The notes: generated by a model from the letters alone, not told the origin. A DNA stretch of 64,000 nt from JAIWNK01 sp964453115 (GCA_964453115.1 CAYVRT010000013.1:30229-94228), one strand, 5' to 3'; positions 16,978 through 25,495 are shown, numbered from the stretch's first letter. A program made the numbers and translations.

Positions 16978-18189
16978 TCAATCCATCATGGCGGGCATCA
17001 GGGCATAGAAGGCGGTGGAGCGGATAACGTCTTCAACCGGCACGGAGTCGCGCACGGTGTGGGCGGTCTCTTCATCGCCAGGGCCAAACCCGATGCTAGG
17101 AATGCCGGCCTTGCCAGCCCAGTAGATGCCATTGGTGCTGAAATTCCATTTTCCAGCCGGGGCATTGGGCAGGCCAATCAATTGGCGGGCGCGCAGCCCG
17201 GCCTGGACGAGGGCATGGTCTTCGGCTGTTGCCCAGGCAGGGAAGTATTTATCAACCGGGAAGACGAAGCCGGTGTAAGAGGGTTCATCATAGAAGAGCG
17301 GTTCAACCCGCACTCTGTCGCGCAGCTCGGCGGGGATGAGCGCTTCCACCTGCGCAATGGCGGCTTCCTTGCTTTCGCCAAAGGTCATGCGCCGGTCAAT
17401 GTAGATGATTGCTTCGTTTGGTACGGCGTTGATGCTGGGCGTTTGCACATGCAGGTCGCTGACGGTAATTTTTCCATGCCCCAGGAAGGGGTCATCGCCC
17501 AGGCTGGCTTCCAGGTCGCGAATGCCGGCAATGACTGGCAGGAGCATGTAGATGGCATTTTCGCCGAGGTGATTGCTGGCGGCATGGGCGCTGCGGCCTT
17601 TGGCAACCACGCGCAATTCAATGCGCCCTTTGTGGCCGCGATAGACGTTCATTTTGGTCGGCTCACCGATGACGACGAAATCGGGGCGAATTTTGGGGTC
17701 TACTTCGACGAAGGAATTGGGTGCAATGCCATCGCACCATTCTTCCATGTTGCCAAAGTAGTAGACGGTCCAGCCTTCGAGCAGGCCCAGGTCGCGCGCC
17801 AGTGCCAGGCCATAGACCATGCCCGGAGTGCTGTTCTTTTCGTCGCAGGCTCCGCGCCCATAGAAGATGCCATCTTCCAGCTTGCCCTCAAAGGGGTCAA
17901 AGTTCCACTCAGCGGGGTCGCCAATGCCGACGGTGTCAATGTGCGAGTCGAAGACCATCACGCGCTTGCCATTGCCAATCCGCCCGAGGATGTTGCCCAT
18001 CACGTCAAAGCGCACTTCGTCATAGCCGAGTTTGCGCATTTCTGCCGCGATTCGTTCGCCAACAGGCCCAATTTTGGAATCCATGCTGGGGATGGCGATA
18101 ATCTCGCGCAGGAATTGGAAGATGGCCTGGCGTTGGCTTTCCACGCGCTGATGCAGGGTTTCGAGTAGGGAGGGGGAGATTTCTTTCAT
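16978..18189 (-). CDS. ygeY: YgeY-family M20 metallohydrolase
   Basis: A 403-residue M20 peptidase/deacylase. Metal-site motifs are visible: FDSHIDTVGIGD, the aspartate in GRGACDEKN, the glutamate pair GNMEEWCDGIAP, and a late histidine in EETAHTVRD. Segments such as DTVGIGDPAEWNFDPFEG and VYRGHKGRIELRV resemble E. coli YgeY closely. YgeY is linked to selenium-dependent purine/urate catabolism clusters, and it is thought to hydrolyse an amide or ureido intermediate. In place of the GRGTSDQ of many members it has GRGACDEKN. The gene lies 6 bases after the GntR regulator stop and 72 bases before the ygeW-like gene. Confidence 0.87.
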   Translation of the reverse strand: MKEISPSLLETLHQRVESQRQAIFQFLREIIAIPSMDSKIGPVGERIAAEMRKLGYDEVRFDVMGNILGRIGNGKRVMVFDSHIDTVGIGDPAEWNFDPFEGKLEDGIFYGRGACDEKNSTPGMVYGLALARDLGLLEGWTVYYFGNMEEWCDGIAPNSFVEVDPKIRPDFVVIGEPTKMNVYRGHKGRIELRVVAKGRSAHAASNHLGENAIYMLLPVIAGIRDLEASLGDDPFLGHGKITVSDLHVQTPSINAVPNEAIIYIDRRMTFGESKEAAIAQVEALIPAELRDRVRVEPLFYDEPSYTGFVFPVDKYFPAWATAEDHALVQAGLRARQLIGLPNAPAGKWNFSTNGIYWAGKAGIPSIGFGPGDEETAHTVRDSVPVEDVIRSTAFYALMPAMMD

Positions 18190-18195
18190 GTCTTT

Positions 18196-18939
18196 TTACC
18201 TCAAGGATGGAATGCCTACCCGGCGCACAACCTGAAAGCGGAAGTAACCGGGTAAGAAATAGCTGTGTGAATAGTCCAGGATGCTGCCGTCCTCGTCGAA
18301 GAGCTGGGCAACGAACAGCAGCAGGCTGTCACCGCGCTGAATTTGCAGCAGGCGGGCAACTTCGGAGGGGGCGGCAATGGCGCGGATTTCGGTCTGTGAG
18401 CGGACCAGGTGCAGGTCGCTGCGCTGCAGGAGCAAATCCAGGATGGAGCCGCGGAATTCGGCATCCAGTTCGGCGGGGTTGAAGCGGTCGGCGGGGAGCA
18501 AATCTACCAGGTAGGCGATGGGGCGCTGCTCGGTGCGAATCAGGCGCGCCACTTCAACCAGCTGAGTATCCTCCGGCACGCCGAGGGAAAAGGCCTCCTC
18601 GGCGGTGGCGGCGTGTTCGCCAATTTGCAACGCGTCCATTGAAATTGGCAGGCCAATGCGCCGGGCGAGGGTTTCCAGGCTTTCGAGCACTTCGAGGCCG
18701 GTTTCAAAGACCTGAGAGCGGTCTACGACGAAGGTGCCAACGCCTTGTTTGCGGCGGATGAGACCTTGCGCTTCGAAGGATCGCATGGCCTCGCGCAGGG
18801 TGGCGCGCGAGACGTTCAGTTGCCTGGCTAGCTCTGGCTCGGTTGGCAGCCGTTCGCCAGGTTTGGTTTGCTCAATCCGGCGCGCTAGTTCGGTTTGCAG
18901 GTGTTGGAACAAACGATTTTCACCTTCCAGTTTTGGCAT
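18196..18939 (-). CDS. GntR-family (HutC/UTRA-type) transcriptional regulator
   Basis: A 247-residue regulator. Residues 8-75 are a GntR winged helix (ELARRIEQTKPGERLPTEPELARQLNVSRATLREAM, then GLIRRKQGVGTFV). Residues 85-240 are a UTRA effector domain (ARLIRTEQRPIAYLVDLLP, DYSHSYFLPGYFRF). It sits inside the purine operon between adenine deaminase (15 bases) and the ygeY-like gene (6 bases). It is therefore likely autoregulated and responsive to a purine or ureide. AGGAGT precedes the ATG. A candidate operator lies at the operon promoter (22249-22272). Confidence 0.92.
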   Translation of the reverse strand: MPKLEGENRLFQHLQTELARRIEQTKPGERLPTEPELARQLNVSRATLREAMRSFEAQGLIRRKQGVGTFVVDRSQVFETGLEVLESLETLARRIGLPISMDALQIGEHAATAEEAFSLGVPEDTQLVEVARLIRTEQRPIAYLVDLLPADRFNPAELDAEFRGSILDLLLQRSDLHLVRSQTEIRAIAAPSEVARLLQIQRGDSLLLFVAQLFDEDGSILDYSHSYFLPGYFRFQVVRRVGIPSLR

Positions 18940-18954
18940 AGCGGACTCCTGTTT

Positions 18955-20742
18955 TCATTCGAGGACGGGGATGATTTCGAACCGTTCAACATCTACCAGC
19001 CCCAGGTCGGAGATGCGCAATTCGGGGATGACGACCAGCCCCAGCAGGCTGAGCTGCATGTTGGGGTTGTTGAGCGTGCAGCCGCAGGCCCGGAAGCCTT
19101 CCAAGACGGTTTCGGCCTGTTGCGCCACGTTGGCGGCCAGCTGATTGGACATCAGACCGGCAATTGGCAGGGCAACCTTGCCAATTACCTCGCCGCGCCG
19201 GACGACGATTTGCCCGCCGCCGCATTCGGCCAGGGCATTGGCTGCCAGGGCCATGTTTTCATCATCGGTGCCGACGATGATCATTTGGTGGCTGTCGTGG
19301 GCAACGGTGCTGGCAATGGCACAGGGCTGATGGAAGCCGAAGCCTTGCACCAGTCCAAGCTGAATCCGTCCGCTGGGGCGGTGTCGTTCAACAATGGCAA
19401 CCTTTGCCAGGTCATTATTCAGGTCGGCATACACTTCGCCATTCTCGACGGGCAGGGTGAGGATGAGGTGCCGGGTGGGGGCCTGATTTTCGATGATGCC
19501 GATGACGTGTGCAGCGGTGCTGGGCGCATAGGCGGTGCGCAGGCGAAAGTCTTCGGCGGTGAGTGGGCGGGCCAGGTGGACGGAATGGGTTGCCCAATTG
19601 GGGTGGGTTGGGCAGGGCATTTCAACGGTCACTTTGCCATGCTGGGCAACGACCTGTCCTTTGGCAATCACCAGATGTGGGCGGAAATCGGCCAGGTCTT
19701 CAACCAGCAGGAGGTCGGCAAAACGTCCGGGGGCAATGAGACCCATTTCGCGGCTGACGCCAAAATATTCGGCGGTGTTGAGGGTTGCCATTTGCAATGC
19801 CTGAATGGGGGGCAACCCCTGACTGATGGCATGGCGGACGACGCGATCCATGTGTCCTTCGCTGACCAGGGTGGCGGAATGGCAATCATCGGTGCAGAGC
19901 AGGAAAGCGCGCGGGTCGAGACCCAGTTCGGTGATGGCCTTGACCTGTGCGGCGACATCATGCCAGGCCGAGCCATAGCGCAGCATCACCTTCATGCCCA
20001 GGCGGGCGCGGGCAATGGCATCTTCCAGACGTGTTCCTTCGTGGTCATCGGTTGCGCCGCCAGCCACATAGCCATGGAAGGGCAGGCCAAGGTCGGGCGA
20101 GGCGTAGTGACCGCCGATGACCTTGTTGGCAAGCCGGGTGATGGATAGCTCGGCATGGACGGATTCGTCGCTGTTGAGGACTCCTGGAAAATTCATCATC
20201 TCTCCCAGGCCAATGATGCCCGGCCAGCGCATGGCCTCAGAGACTTCGGCGGGGCCAATGCTTGCGCCTGGCGTTTCGAGACCGGGGGCGGAGGGGACGC
20301 AGGAGGGCATTTGCACAAAGACGTGAATCGGCTGCAACAGGGCTTCATCGAGCATCAGGCGCACGCCGTTTAGGCCAAAGACATTGGCAATTTCGTGCGG
20401 GTCTACGAACAGGCCGGTGCTGCCATGCGGGATGACGGCGCGCACAAATTCGGTCACGGTTAACATGCCGGATTCAATGTGCATGTGGGCATCGAGCAGG
20501 CCGGGGGTCAAATAGGCGTTGTTGGCCTCAATCACCTGGGTGTGTGGGCCAAGGGTGTGGCTGGCATCCGGGCCGACATAGGCAATGCGCCCGGCCAGGA
20601 TGGCGATGTCGGTGTGGGGGATGATTTCTCCGGTTTGTACGGCAACCCAGCGGCCATTGCGCACAACCAGGTCTGCCGGGGTGCGGCCCATGGCACAATC
20701 TACCAGCGGGCGGGCATCTTTGAGGGTGAAAGAGAGGGTCAT
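18955..20742 (-). CDS. ade: Adenine deaminase
   Basis: A 595-residue amidohydrolase of the Ade family, which turns adenine into hypoxanthine and ammonia. It shows the metal motif DAHMHIESGMLT (about residues 95-106), FVDPHEIANVFG, QMPSCVPSAPGLE, GLGEMMNFPGVL and DDCHSATLVSEGHMD, all characteristic of Ade rather than of adenosine deaminases. The length is normal, and the C-terminal domain (ACGCTLNNPNMQLSLLGLVV) is complete. It lies 9 bases after the 8-oxoguanine deaminase gene. The product would need a xanthine dehydrogenase to enter catabolism, and none is in this window. Confidence 0.95.
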   Translation of the reverse strand: MTLSFTLKDARPLVDCAMGRTPADLVVRNGRWVAVQTGEIIPHTDIAILAGRIAYVGPDASHTLGPHTQVIEANNAYLTPGLLDAHMHIESGMLTVTEFVRAVIPHGSTGLFVDPHEIANVFGLNGVRLMLDEALLQPIHVFVQMPSCVPSAPGLETPGASIGPAEVSEAMRWPGIIGLGEMMNFPGVLNSDESVHAELSITRLANKVIGGHYASPDLGLPFHGYVAGGATDDHEGTRLEDAIARARLGMKVMLRYGSAWHDVAAQVKAITELGLDPRAFLLCTDDCHSATLVSEGHMDRVVRHAISQGLPPIQALQMATLNTAEYFGVSREMGLIAPGRFADLLLVEDLADFRPHLVIAKGQVVAQHGKVTVEMPCPTHPNWATHSVHLARPLTAEDFRLRTAYAPSTAAHVIGIIENQAPTRHLILTLPVENGEVYADLNNDLAKVAIVERHRPSGRIQLGLVQGFGFHQPCAIASTVAHDSHQMIIVGTDDENMALAANALAECGGGQIVVRRGEVIGKVALPIAGLMSNQLAANVAQQAETVLEGFRACGCTLNNPNMQLSLLGLVVIPELRISDLGLVDVERFEIIPVLE

Positions 20743-20751
20743 GGTGGGGTC

Positions 20752-22140
20752 CTAGGTGTTGGCGAGCAGGCGTTGTGCGGCACGGTTGTGACGTTGGGTC
20801 AGTTCAATGGTATCTACCGTCTGCATTTGGCGATTCTGGACGATGATGCGGCCATGCACAACGTTGAGATCTACACCTTGAGGGGCGCAGAAAATGACGG
20901 CGGCCAGCGGGTCGTGCAAGGCACCGGCGTAATCGAGGCGGTTCAGGTCAATGGCAACAAAGTCGGCACATTTCCCCACTTCCAGTGCGCCAATGTCGCT
21001 GCGTCCCAGGACGGCCGCGCCGCCGCGCGTGGCAAGCTCCAGTGCCTGACGGGCGGTCATCATTGGCGGGGCGTTATCGCCAGAGAGCGAGGCGCCTTGC
21101 AAGGCATCTCGCAGACGGGCAAGCAGCATGGCCTGACGTGCCTCCGCGAGCAGGTGCGAGCCATCATTGCTGGCTGAGCCATCCACACCCAGGCCAACTT
21201 TAACACCGGCATTGACCAGCTCGCGAATGGGGGCAATGCCAGAGGCCAGGCGCATGTTGGAGGTGGGGCAGTGCGCAACGCCGCAGCCGGTTTGGGCGTA
21301 GACTTGAATTTCTTCCGGGTTGACCCAGACGGAGTGCGCAAACCAGACATCTGGCCCAACCCAATTGAGCGATTGCATGTAGGCCACGGGGCGGTGGCCG
21401 AATTTTTGCAGGCAAAAGAGTTCTTCATCCTCAGTTTCGGCCAGGTGCGTGTGCAGATGGACGCCGTACTGACGGGCCATTTCAGCGCTTTGGCGCATCA
21501 ATTGGCCGGTGACACTGAATGGCGAGCAGGGGGCGAGGACAATTTGCAGCATGGAGCCGGGCCGGGGGTTGTGATAGCGCTCAATCAGCCGGGTGCTATC
21601 GGCCAGGATGTGTTCCTCGCTATCTACCACCCGGTCGGGGGGCAGGCCGCCCTTGCTTTCGCCCAGGCTCATCGAGCCGCGCGAGGCATGGAGGCGCAGG
21701 CCAATGCTGCGGGCTGCTTCAATTTCATCATCCAGTTTACTGCCATTGGGATAGAGGTAGAGGTGATCGGATGCGGTGGTGCAGCCGGAGAGGGCCAATT
21801 CGCAAAGGGCGGTTTGGGCCGAGGTGTAGATGTCCTCGGGGGTTAATCCGGCCCAGATGGGGTAAAGGGTTTTCAACCAGTTGAACAGGTTGGCGTTTTG
21901 GGCGTTGGGTACAGCCCGGGTGAGGGTTTGATAGAAATGGTGGTGGGTGTTAATCAGGCCGGGCAGGACAATGTGGCCGCGCAGGTCGAGGATTGTATCG
22001 GCGGTTGGGGGCAATTGGTCGCTTGGCCCAACCTGCTCAATGAAGCCATCGCGGGCAAACAAGCCGCCATCGCAAATTTCGCGGCGCTCGGCATCCATTG
22101 TCACCAGTAGAGATGCGTTTTTTACCAGCAAGGTTGCCAT
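20752..22140 (-). CDS. 8-oxoguanine deaminase-type amidohydrolase (SsnA/TrzN superfamily)
   Basis: A 462-residue amidohydrolase. Metal-binding motifs are LINTHHHFYQT (HxH), HLHTHLAETEDE, WFAHSVWV and GVDGSASND. The segment SRGSMSLGESKGGLPPD is characteristic of enzymes annotated as 8-oxoguanine deaminase or hydroxyatrazine hydrolase, which give urate from 8-oxoguanine. Guanine deaminase or SsnA are alternatives. This is the first gene of the minus-strand purine operon, with GGAGAG just upstream of the ATG and a clear promoter at 22220-22248. The frame overlaps nothing, and 9 bases separate it from adenine deaminase. Confidence 0.85.
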   Translation of the reverse strand: MATLLVKNASLLVTMDAERREICDGGLFARDGFIEQVGPSDQLPPTADTILDLRGHIVLPGLINTHHHFYQTLTRAVPNAQNANLFNWLKTLYPIWAGLTPEDIYTSAQTALCELALSGCTTASDHLYLYPNGSKLDDEIEAARSIGLRLHASRGSMSLGESKGGLPPDRVVDSEEHILADSTRLIERYHNPRPGSMLQIVLAPCSPFSVTGQLMRQSAEMARQYGVHLHTHLAETEDEELFCLQKFGHRPVAYMQSLNWVGPDVWFAHSVWVNPEEIQVYAQTGCGVAHCPTSNMRLASGIAPIRELVNAGVKVGLGVDGSASNDGSHLLAEARQAMLLARLRDALQGASLSGDNAPPMMTARQALELATRGGAAVLGRSDIGALEVGKCADFVAIDLNRLDYAGALHDPLAAVIFCAPQGVDLNVVHGRIIVQNRQMQTVDTIELTQRHNRAAQRLLANT

Positions 22141-22186
22141 AGGTTCTCTCCAATAGGGGCAGGGTTGTGGGGTGGATAGAAATCAA

Positions 22187-22219
22187 CAAAGGAGCAGATG
22201 TTTTGTACCTGCTCCTTTG
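22187..22219 (-). promoter_or_regulatory. Perfect palindrome at the start of the purine-operon leader
   Basis: The arms CAAAGGAGCAG and CTGCTCCTTTG (11 bp, perfect) flank an 11-base loop, starting one base downstream of the candidate -10 box. It could be a regulator site or a 5' mRNA hairpin. There is only a weak T-rich stretch after it on the minus strand, so it may also work as a terminator for folD readthrough. Confidence 0.6.
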
Positions 22220-22248
22220 AGTTTAACGAGAATCGGGGCAAAAGTCAA
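22220..22248 (-). promoter_or_regulatory. Sigma-70-type promoter of the purine operon
   Basis: On the minus strand the -35 box is TTGACT (22243-22248), the spacer is exactly 17 bases and the -10 box is TAAACT (22220-22225). It lies about 80 bases upstream of the 8-oxoguanine deaminase start. Confidence 0.6.
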
Positions 22249-22272
22249 TTGTCAGACATTTAGACAAATGTC
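22249..22272. promoter_or_regulatory. Operator-like palindrome next to the purine-operon promoter
   Basis: The palindrome GACATTTAGACAAATGTC (22255-22272, 7-bp arms) overlaps TTGTCAGACAT (22249-22259). It abuts the -35 box. It contains a 7-of-8 match (ATTTAGAC) to the GTnTAnAC pattern described for HutC-type GntR regulators. Binding by the operon's own regulator is an inference. Confidence 0.45.
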
Positions 22273-22281
22273 ATATCTTGG

Positions 22282-23160
22282 TTAACCAGCGGCCAGTTTG
22301 GCGGCGGTGAGGGTGTTGCGCACCAGCATGGCAATCGTCATGGGGCCAACGCCGCCCGGCACAGGGGTGAGGTAGCCAGCGACTTGTTGGGCCTCCTCGA
22401 AGGCCACATCTCCAACCAGGCGATAGCCCTTTGGCAGGCTCGCATCTTCGACGCGATTGATGCCAACATCAATCACAATGGCACCTGGTTTGAGCCAGTC
22501 GCCGCGCACCATCTCGGCCCGTCCAACGGCGGCAATCAACACATCGGCCTGACGGACAACCTCGGGCAGGTTTTTGGTGCGTGAATGACAAATGGTGACG
22601 GTGGCATTGGCGCGCACGAGCAGCAAGGCAACGGGCATGCCAACAATGTTTGAGCGGCCCAGCACAACCGCATTCAGGCCTTCAATGCGTGGCTGGACAC
22701 TTTGCAGGAGGTGAATGCACCCGGCTGGGGTGCAAGGGACAAAGAGCGGGTCACGGCCTTTTTGTGCCAGTCGGCCCATGTTGACTGGATGAAAACCATC
22801 CACATCTTTTTCCAGGCTGATGGCGCTCAGCACGCCTTCTTCATCCAGCCCGGCGGGGAGGGGCAATTGCACCAGAATGCCATTCACGCGCGGGTCGGCG
22901 TTGAGCGAGCGCACCCGTTCTTCCACTTCCTGCTGTGTGGCGGTTGCCGGCAGGGTGTGGCCGAAGGATTGAATGCCTACTTCGGCGCAGGCCTTTTGTT
23001 TGGAGCGGACGTAGACGGCGGAGGCCGGGTTATCGCCGACCAGGACGGTTGCCAGGCCGGGGGCAGGGTGACCTGCTGCAACCCATTCGGCGACTTCGGC
23101 CTGTACCTGTTCGCGTACGTGTCGGGCAATGGCGCTGCCATCAATCAATTGTGCTGTCAT
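22282..23160 (-). CDS. folD: Bifunctional methylenetetrahydrofolate dehydrogenase/cyclohydrolase
   Basis: A 292-residue FolD, which interconverts 5,10-methylene-, methenyl- and 10-formyl-tetrahydrofolate with NADP. Motifs include the catalytic-lysine region YVRSKQKACAEVGI, GILVQLPLPAGLD, VVLGRSNIVGMP and the C-terminal PVPGGVGPMTIAMLVRNT. ATG 23160 is chosen because AGGAGAG lies eight bases upstream; the frame also extends to 23196. It is on the same strand as the purine operon, 141 bases upstream of it, but with a promoter between them. A link to one-carbon units from purine ring breakdown is plausible but unproven. Confidence 0.95.
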   Translation of the reverse strand: MTAQLIDGSAIARHVREQVQAEVAEWVAAGHPAPGLATVLVGDNPASAVYVRSKQKACAEVGIQSFGHTLPATATQQEVEERVRSLNADPRVNGILVQLPLPAGLDEEGVLSAISLEKDVDGFHPVNMGRLAQKGRDPLFVPCTPAGCIHLLQSVQPRIEGLNAVVLGRSNIVGMPVALLLVRANATVTICHSRTKNLPEVVRQADVLIAAVGRAEMVRGDWLKPGAIVIDVGINRVEDASLPKGYRLVGDVAFEEAQQVAGYLTPVPGGVGPMTIAMLVRNTLTAAKLAAG

Positions 23161-23187
23161 TTTGCTCTCCTGGTTTGGAATGACTTC

Positions 23188-23193
23188 ATTATA
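23188..23193 (-). promoter_or_regulatory. -10 box TATAAT upstream of folD
   Basis: A perfect TATAAT on the minus strand, 27 bases before the folD ATG. No good -35 box is seen at 17 bases. Confidence 0.45.
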
Positions 23194-23243
23194 CATACTT
23201 TGCGGGTAACGCGTGCTTTCAGTCCGGTGGTGTGCGGTGCATT

Positions 23244-23867
23244 TCAGGGGAAGTAGATGCCTTCGTTTGCACCGTGCTGGCTGGCATCGTCATACTCGTT
23301 TTGCAAACGGCGGATTTCCTCAAAGGCGGCACGGGCTGCGCTATCCGCCGTCAGGCAATCGGCAGATTGGATGGCGGAGAGCACTTCCTGGTAGTGTGCG
23401 AGGACGATTTCAACATGGTTCTGTTCGTGACGGGCCAGGGCTGGCAGGTAGGCATTCCAGCGTTCAATCAGCTGTGGGGCGGCTTCGGGGGGTGGGTTCC
23501 AGCGCGGCAGGATGACGGTGTTTTCATAGCTGACGGTGGCCTGGCTGAGATTGCAATCGGCGCTGCCATAGCCTGGCCAGTTCCAGCTGATTTCCCAATA
23601 GGTCATCGCTTCCCACCGCTCGCCGTTATCATCCACGGGGCCATAGGTATCTACTTGCTGGCGCAGTTCAGCGGAGGTGCTGCCCTGAATGTCATACCAT
23701 TCGATGGTGGCATTGGGGATGCTGAGGTCGTGGATGGCCGTTGGCTGTGGCAGGATGGGGGATAGGGTGGGCAAGATGGGGGTATCCTCAGCCAGCCAGG
23801 TGAGGGGGCAGCACAGGCAGGCCAGGAGAAGGGTCAGGATGGCAAGGGGTAGGGCCAGTTTGGGCAT
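23244..23867 (-). CDS. DUF922-family secreted protein (predicted zinc protease)
   Basis: A 207-residue exported protein. The N-terminus is a signal peptide (LPLAILTLLLACLCCP) with possible lipidation at one of the cysteines. The domain includes the strand-rich region around WEISWNWPGYG and the HExxH-type motif LARHEQNHVEIV (about residue 150). It ends with the conserved YDDASQHGANEG pattern seen in DUF922 proteins, whose members are predicted metalloproteases of unknown substrate. A perfect TATAAT box (minus) lies about 65 bases upstream. The gene is divergent from the MFS transporter and 83 bases before folD on the same strand. Confidence 0.75.
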   Translation of the reverse strand: MPKLALPLAILTLLLACLCCPLTWLAEDTPILPTLSPILPQPTAIHDLSIPNATIEWYDIQGSTSAELRQQVDTYGPVDDNGERWEAMTYWEISWNWPGYGSADCNLSQATVSYENTVILPRWNPPPEAAPQLIERWNAYLPALARHEQNHVEIVLAHYQEVLSAIQSADCLTADSAARAAFEEIRRLQNEYDDASQHGANEGIYFP

Positions 23868-23931
23868 GAGGTGAAAAACCAGTCCAGGAGAATTTTTTGG
23901 CAGCCGGGAGGATATGCGGCTTTCAAGGTTG

Positions 23932-23937
23932 ATTATA
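23932..23937 (-). promoter_or_regulatory. -10 box TATAAT upstream of the DUF922 gene
   Basis: A perfect TATAAT on the minus strand in the 192-base divergent gap between the DUF922 and MFS genes. The rest of that gap is AT-rich with no other clear element. Confidence 0.45.
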
Positions 23938-24059
23938 CAATAAAAGGGTGTTTGTTTTTGGCCTTACAGTTTGGTTAAGATTTCGTAAAGGAAGGGAGAT
24001 TCGTGCTGGTTGCGCGTATAATGACAGTGTACCAAAAATCGCCCAAAGGACTGAACTTC

Positions 24060-25364
24060 ATGGAAGAAAAATTGCATCGGCGAGCCATTCGCGCCTGGAC
24101 ATTGTATGACTGGGCCAATTCTGCATTTGCGACAACCATCATGGCAGCCGTGCTGCCGGTCTATTATTCAACAGTGGCAGCAGAGGGGCTGCCAAAGAAT
24201 CTGGCGACGGCCTATTGGGGGTATACGACCTCCATTTCGGCTTTGCTGGCGGCCATTCTCAGCCCGGTTCTGGGCGCGTTGGCTGATTTTACTGCGGCGA
24301 AGAAGAAGTTCCTGACCGGTTTTATGGTGCTGGGTGTAACCGGCACGGCGCTGCTTTATTTTGTGCAAACGGGAGATTATTTGCTGGCCTCGCTGTTTTT
24401 CCTGTTTGGCAACATTGGCTTTGCTGGCAGCCTGGTGTATTATGATGCGTTGTTGCCGCATGTTGCCCGTCCGCAGGAGATTGACCAGGTTTCGAGCCGT
24501 GGCTATGCAATGGGCTATATTGGCGGTGGTTTGTTGCTGGCAATTAACCTGGTGATGATATTGTTCGTTCCGGAATGGTTGCCGGGGGCAGATGAAGGGC
24601 TGATGACACGCCTTTCCTTCGTTACAGTGGCGGTGTGGTGGTTTGCTTTCACGCTGCCCTTGTTGCGGCATGTGCGCGAGCCAGCCCGCCGGATTGAGTT
24701 GGACGAGGTGCAGTCCAGCCCTTTGCGGGCGAGCATTGCCCGCCTGGTGAAGACGTTTCGCGAGATGCGCCGCTACGATCAGTTGTTTTGGATGTTGCTC
24801 ACGTTTTGGGTTTATTCGAATGGGATTGGCACCATCATCACCATGGCAACCATTTATGGGGCTGAGATTGGCATTGGTCAAACGGCGCTGATTGGTACGT
24901 TGTTGATGGTGCAATTTTTGGGCGCTCCATTTGCCTTTTTGTTTGGCTGGCTGGCGCGCAAGATTGGCCCGAAACCGGCCATTTACCTGAGCCTGTCGGT
25001 TTATTGCTTGATCGCCGTGTTGGGCTATTTTTTGCAATATGAATGGCATTTTTGGGTGTTGGGCGGCCTGGTGGCAACCGTGCAGGGCGGCAGTCAGGCC
25101 TTGAGCCGTTCGCTGATTGGGCGGATGATGCCAAAGAGCAAATCTGCCGAGTTTTACGGCTTTTTCAGTGTCTTTGAGAAGTTTTCCAGCATTGCCGGGC
25201 CGTTTTTGTTTGCCCTGGTGGCGCAGGTGATGGGCCAGAGCCGATTAAGCATCGTGTCGCTGGTGGTCTTCTTTGTGGCCGGGATGGTGATGCTGCGGCG
25301 CGTGGATGTGCAAAAGGGTGTTCGGGCCGCTGAGGAAGAAGAAGCTCGCCTGGTTCAAGCGTGA
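24060..25364 (+). CDS. MFS transporter of the UMF1/Atg22-like family
   Basis: A 434-residue transporter with 12 predicted membrane helices. The N-terminal motif RAIRAWTLYDWANSAFATTIMAAVLPVYY is characteristic of the UMF1/Atg22-like subgroup. The central loop is basic and the C-terminus is charged (EEEEARLVQA). ATG 24060 follows AAAGGA at 24045-24050; the upstream in-frame codons from 24003 include a TATAAT (24017-24022) that fits better as promoter. Substrates of bacterial members are mostly unknown, with amino acids suggested for Atg22. It is a single-gene unit between divergent and convergent neighbours. Confidence 0.88.
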   Translation: MEEKLHRRAIRAWTLYDWANSAFATTIMAAVLPVYYSTVAAEGLPKNLATAYWGYTTSISALLAAILSPVLGALADFTAAKKKFLTGFMVLGVTGTALLYFVQTGDYLLASLFFLFGNIGFAGSLVYYDALLPHVARPQEIDQVSSRGYAMGYIGGGLLLAINLVMILFVPEWLPGADEGLMTRLSFVTVAVWWFAFTLPLLRHVREPARRIELDEVQSSPLRASIARLVKTFREMRRYDQLFWMLLTFWVYSNGIGTIITMATIYGAEIGIGQTALIGTLLMVQFLGAPFAFLFGWLARKIGPKPAIYLSLSVYCLIAVLGYFLQYEWHFWVLGGLVATVQGGSQALSRSLIGRMMPKSKSAEFYGFFSVFEKFSSIAGPFLFALVAQVMGQSRLSIVSLVVFFVAGMVMLRRVDVQKGVRAAEEEEARLVQA

Positions 25365-25380
25365 TGTTGAGTCGCAGGGC

Positions 25381-25479
25381 CTAGAGCAGGCCGCTTTGCA
25401 CCAGGGCAAATAGCACCGAAACCAGAATGACGAGAGCGCTGATAATCAGCACTAGGGCGTTGGCAAGTCGCTGACGCAT
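25381..25479 (-). CDS. 32-residue single-pass membrane protein
   Basis: An ORF of 33 codons too short for ordinary gene callers. The protein begins MRQRLANALV, continues as one hydrophobic helix and ends QSGLL. The support is a full ribosome-binding site (AAGGAGA on the minus strand, plus positions 25485-25491) at the right distance from the ATG. The gene also lies only 16 bases after the stop of the ferric-reductase-like gene, on the same strand. A positively charged N-terminus and a single helix suggest an accessory subunit or regulator of the neighbouring flavoprotein. No family is recognised. The alternative is a chance ORF, which the ribosome-binding site makes less likely. Confidence 0.65.
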   Translation of the reverse strand: MRQRLANALVLIISALVILVSVLFALVQSGLL

Positions 25480-25495
25480 GTAAGTCTCCTTCTGT

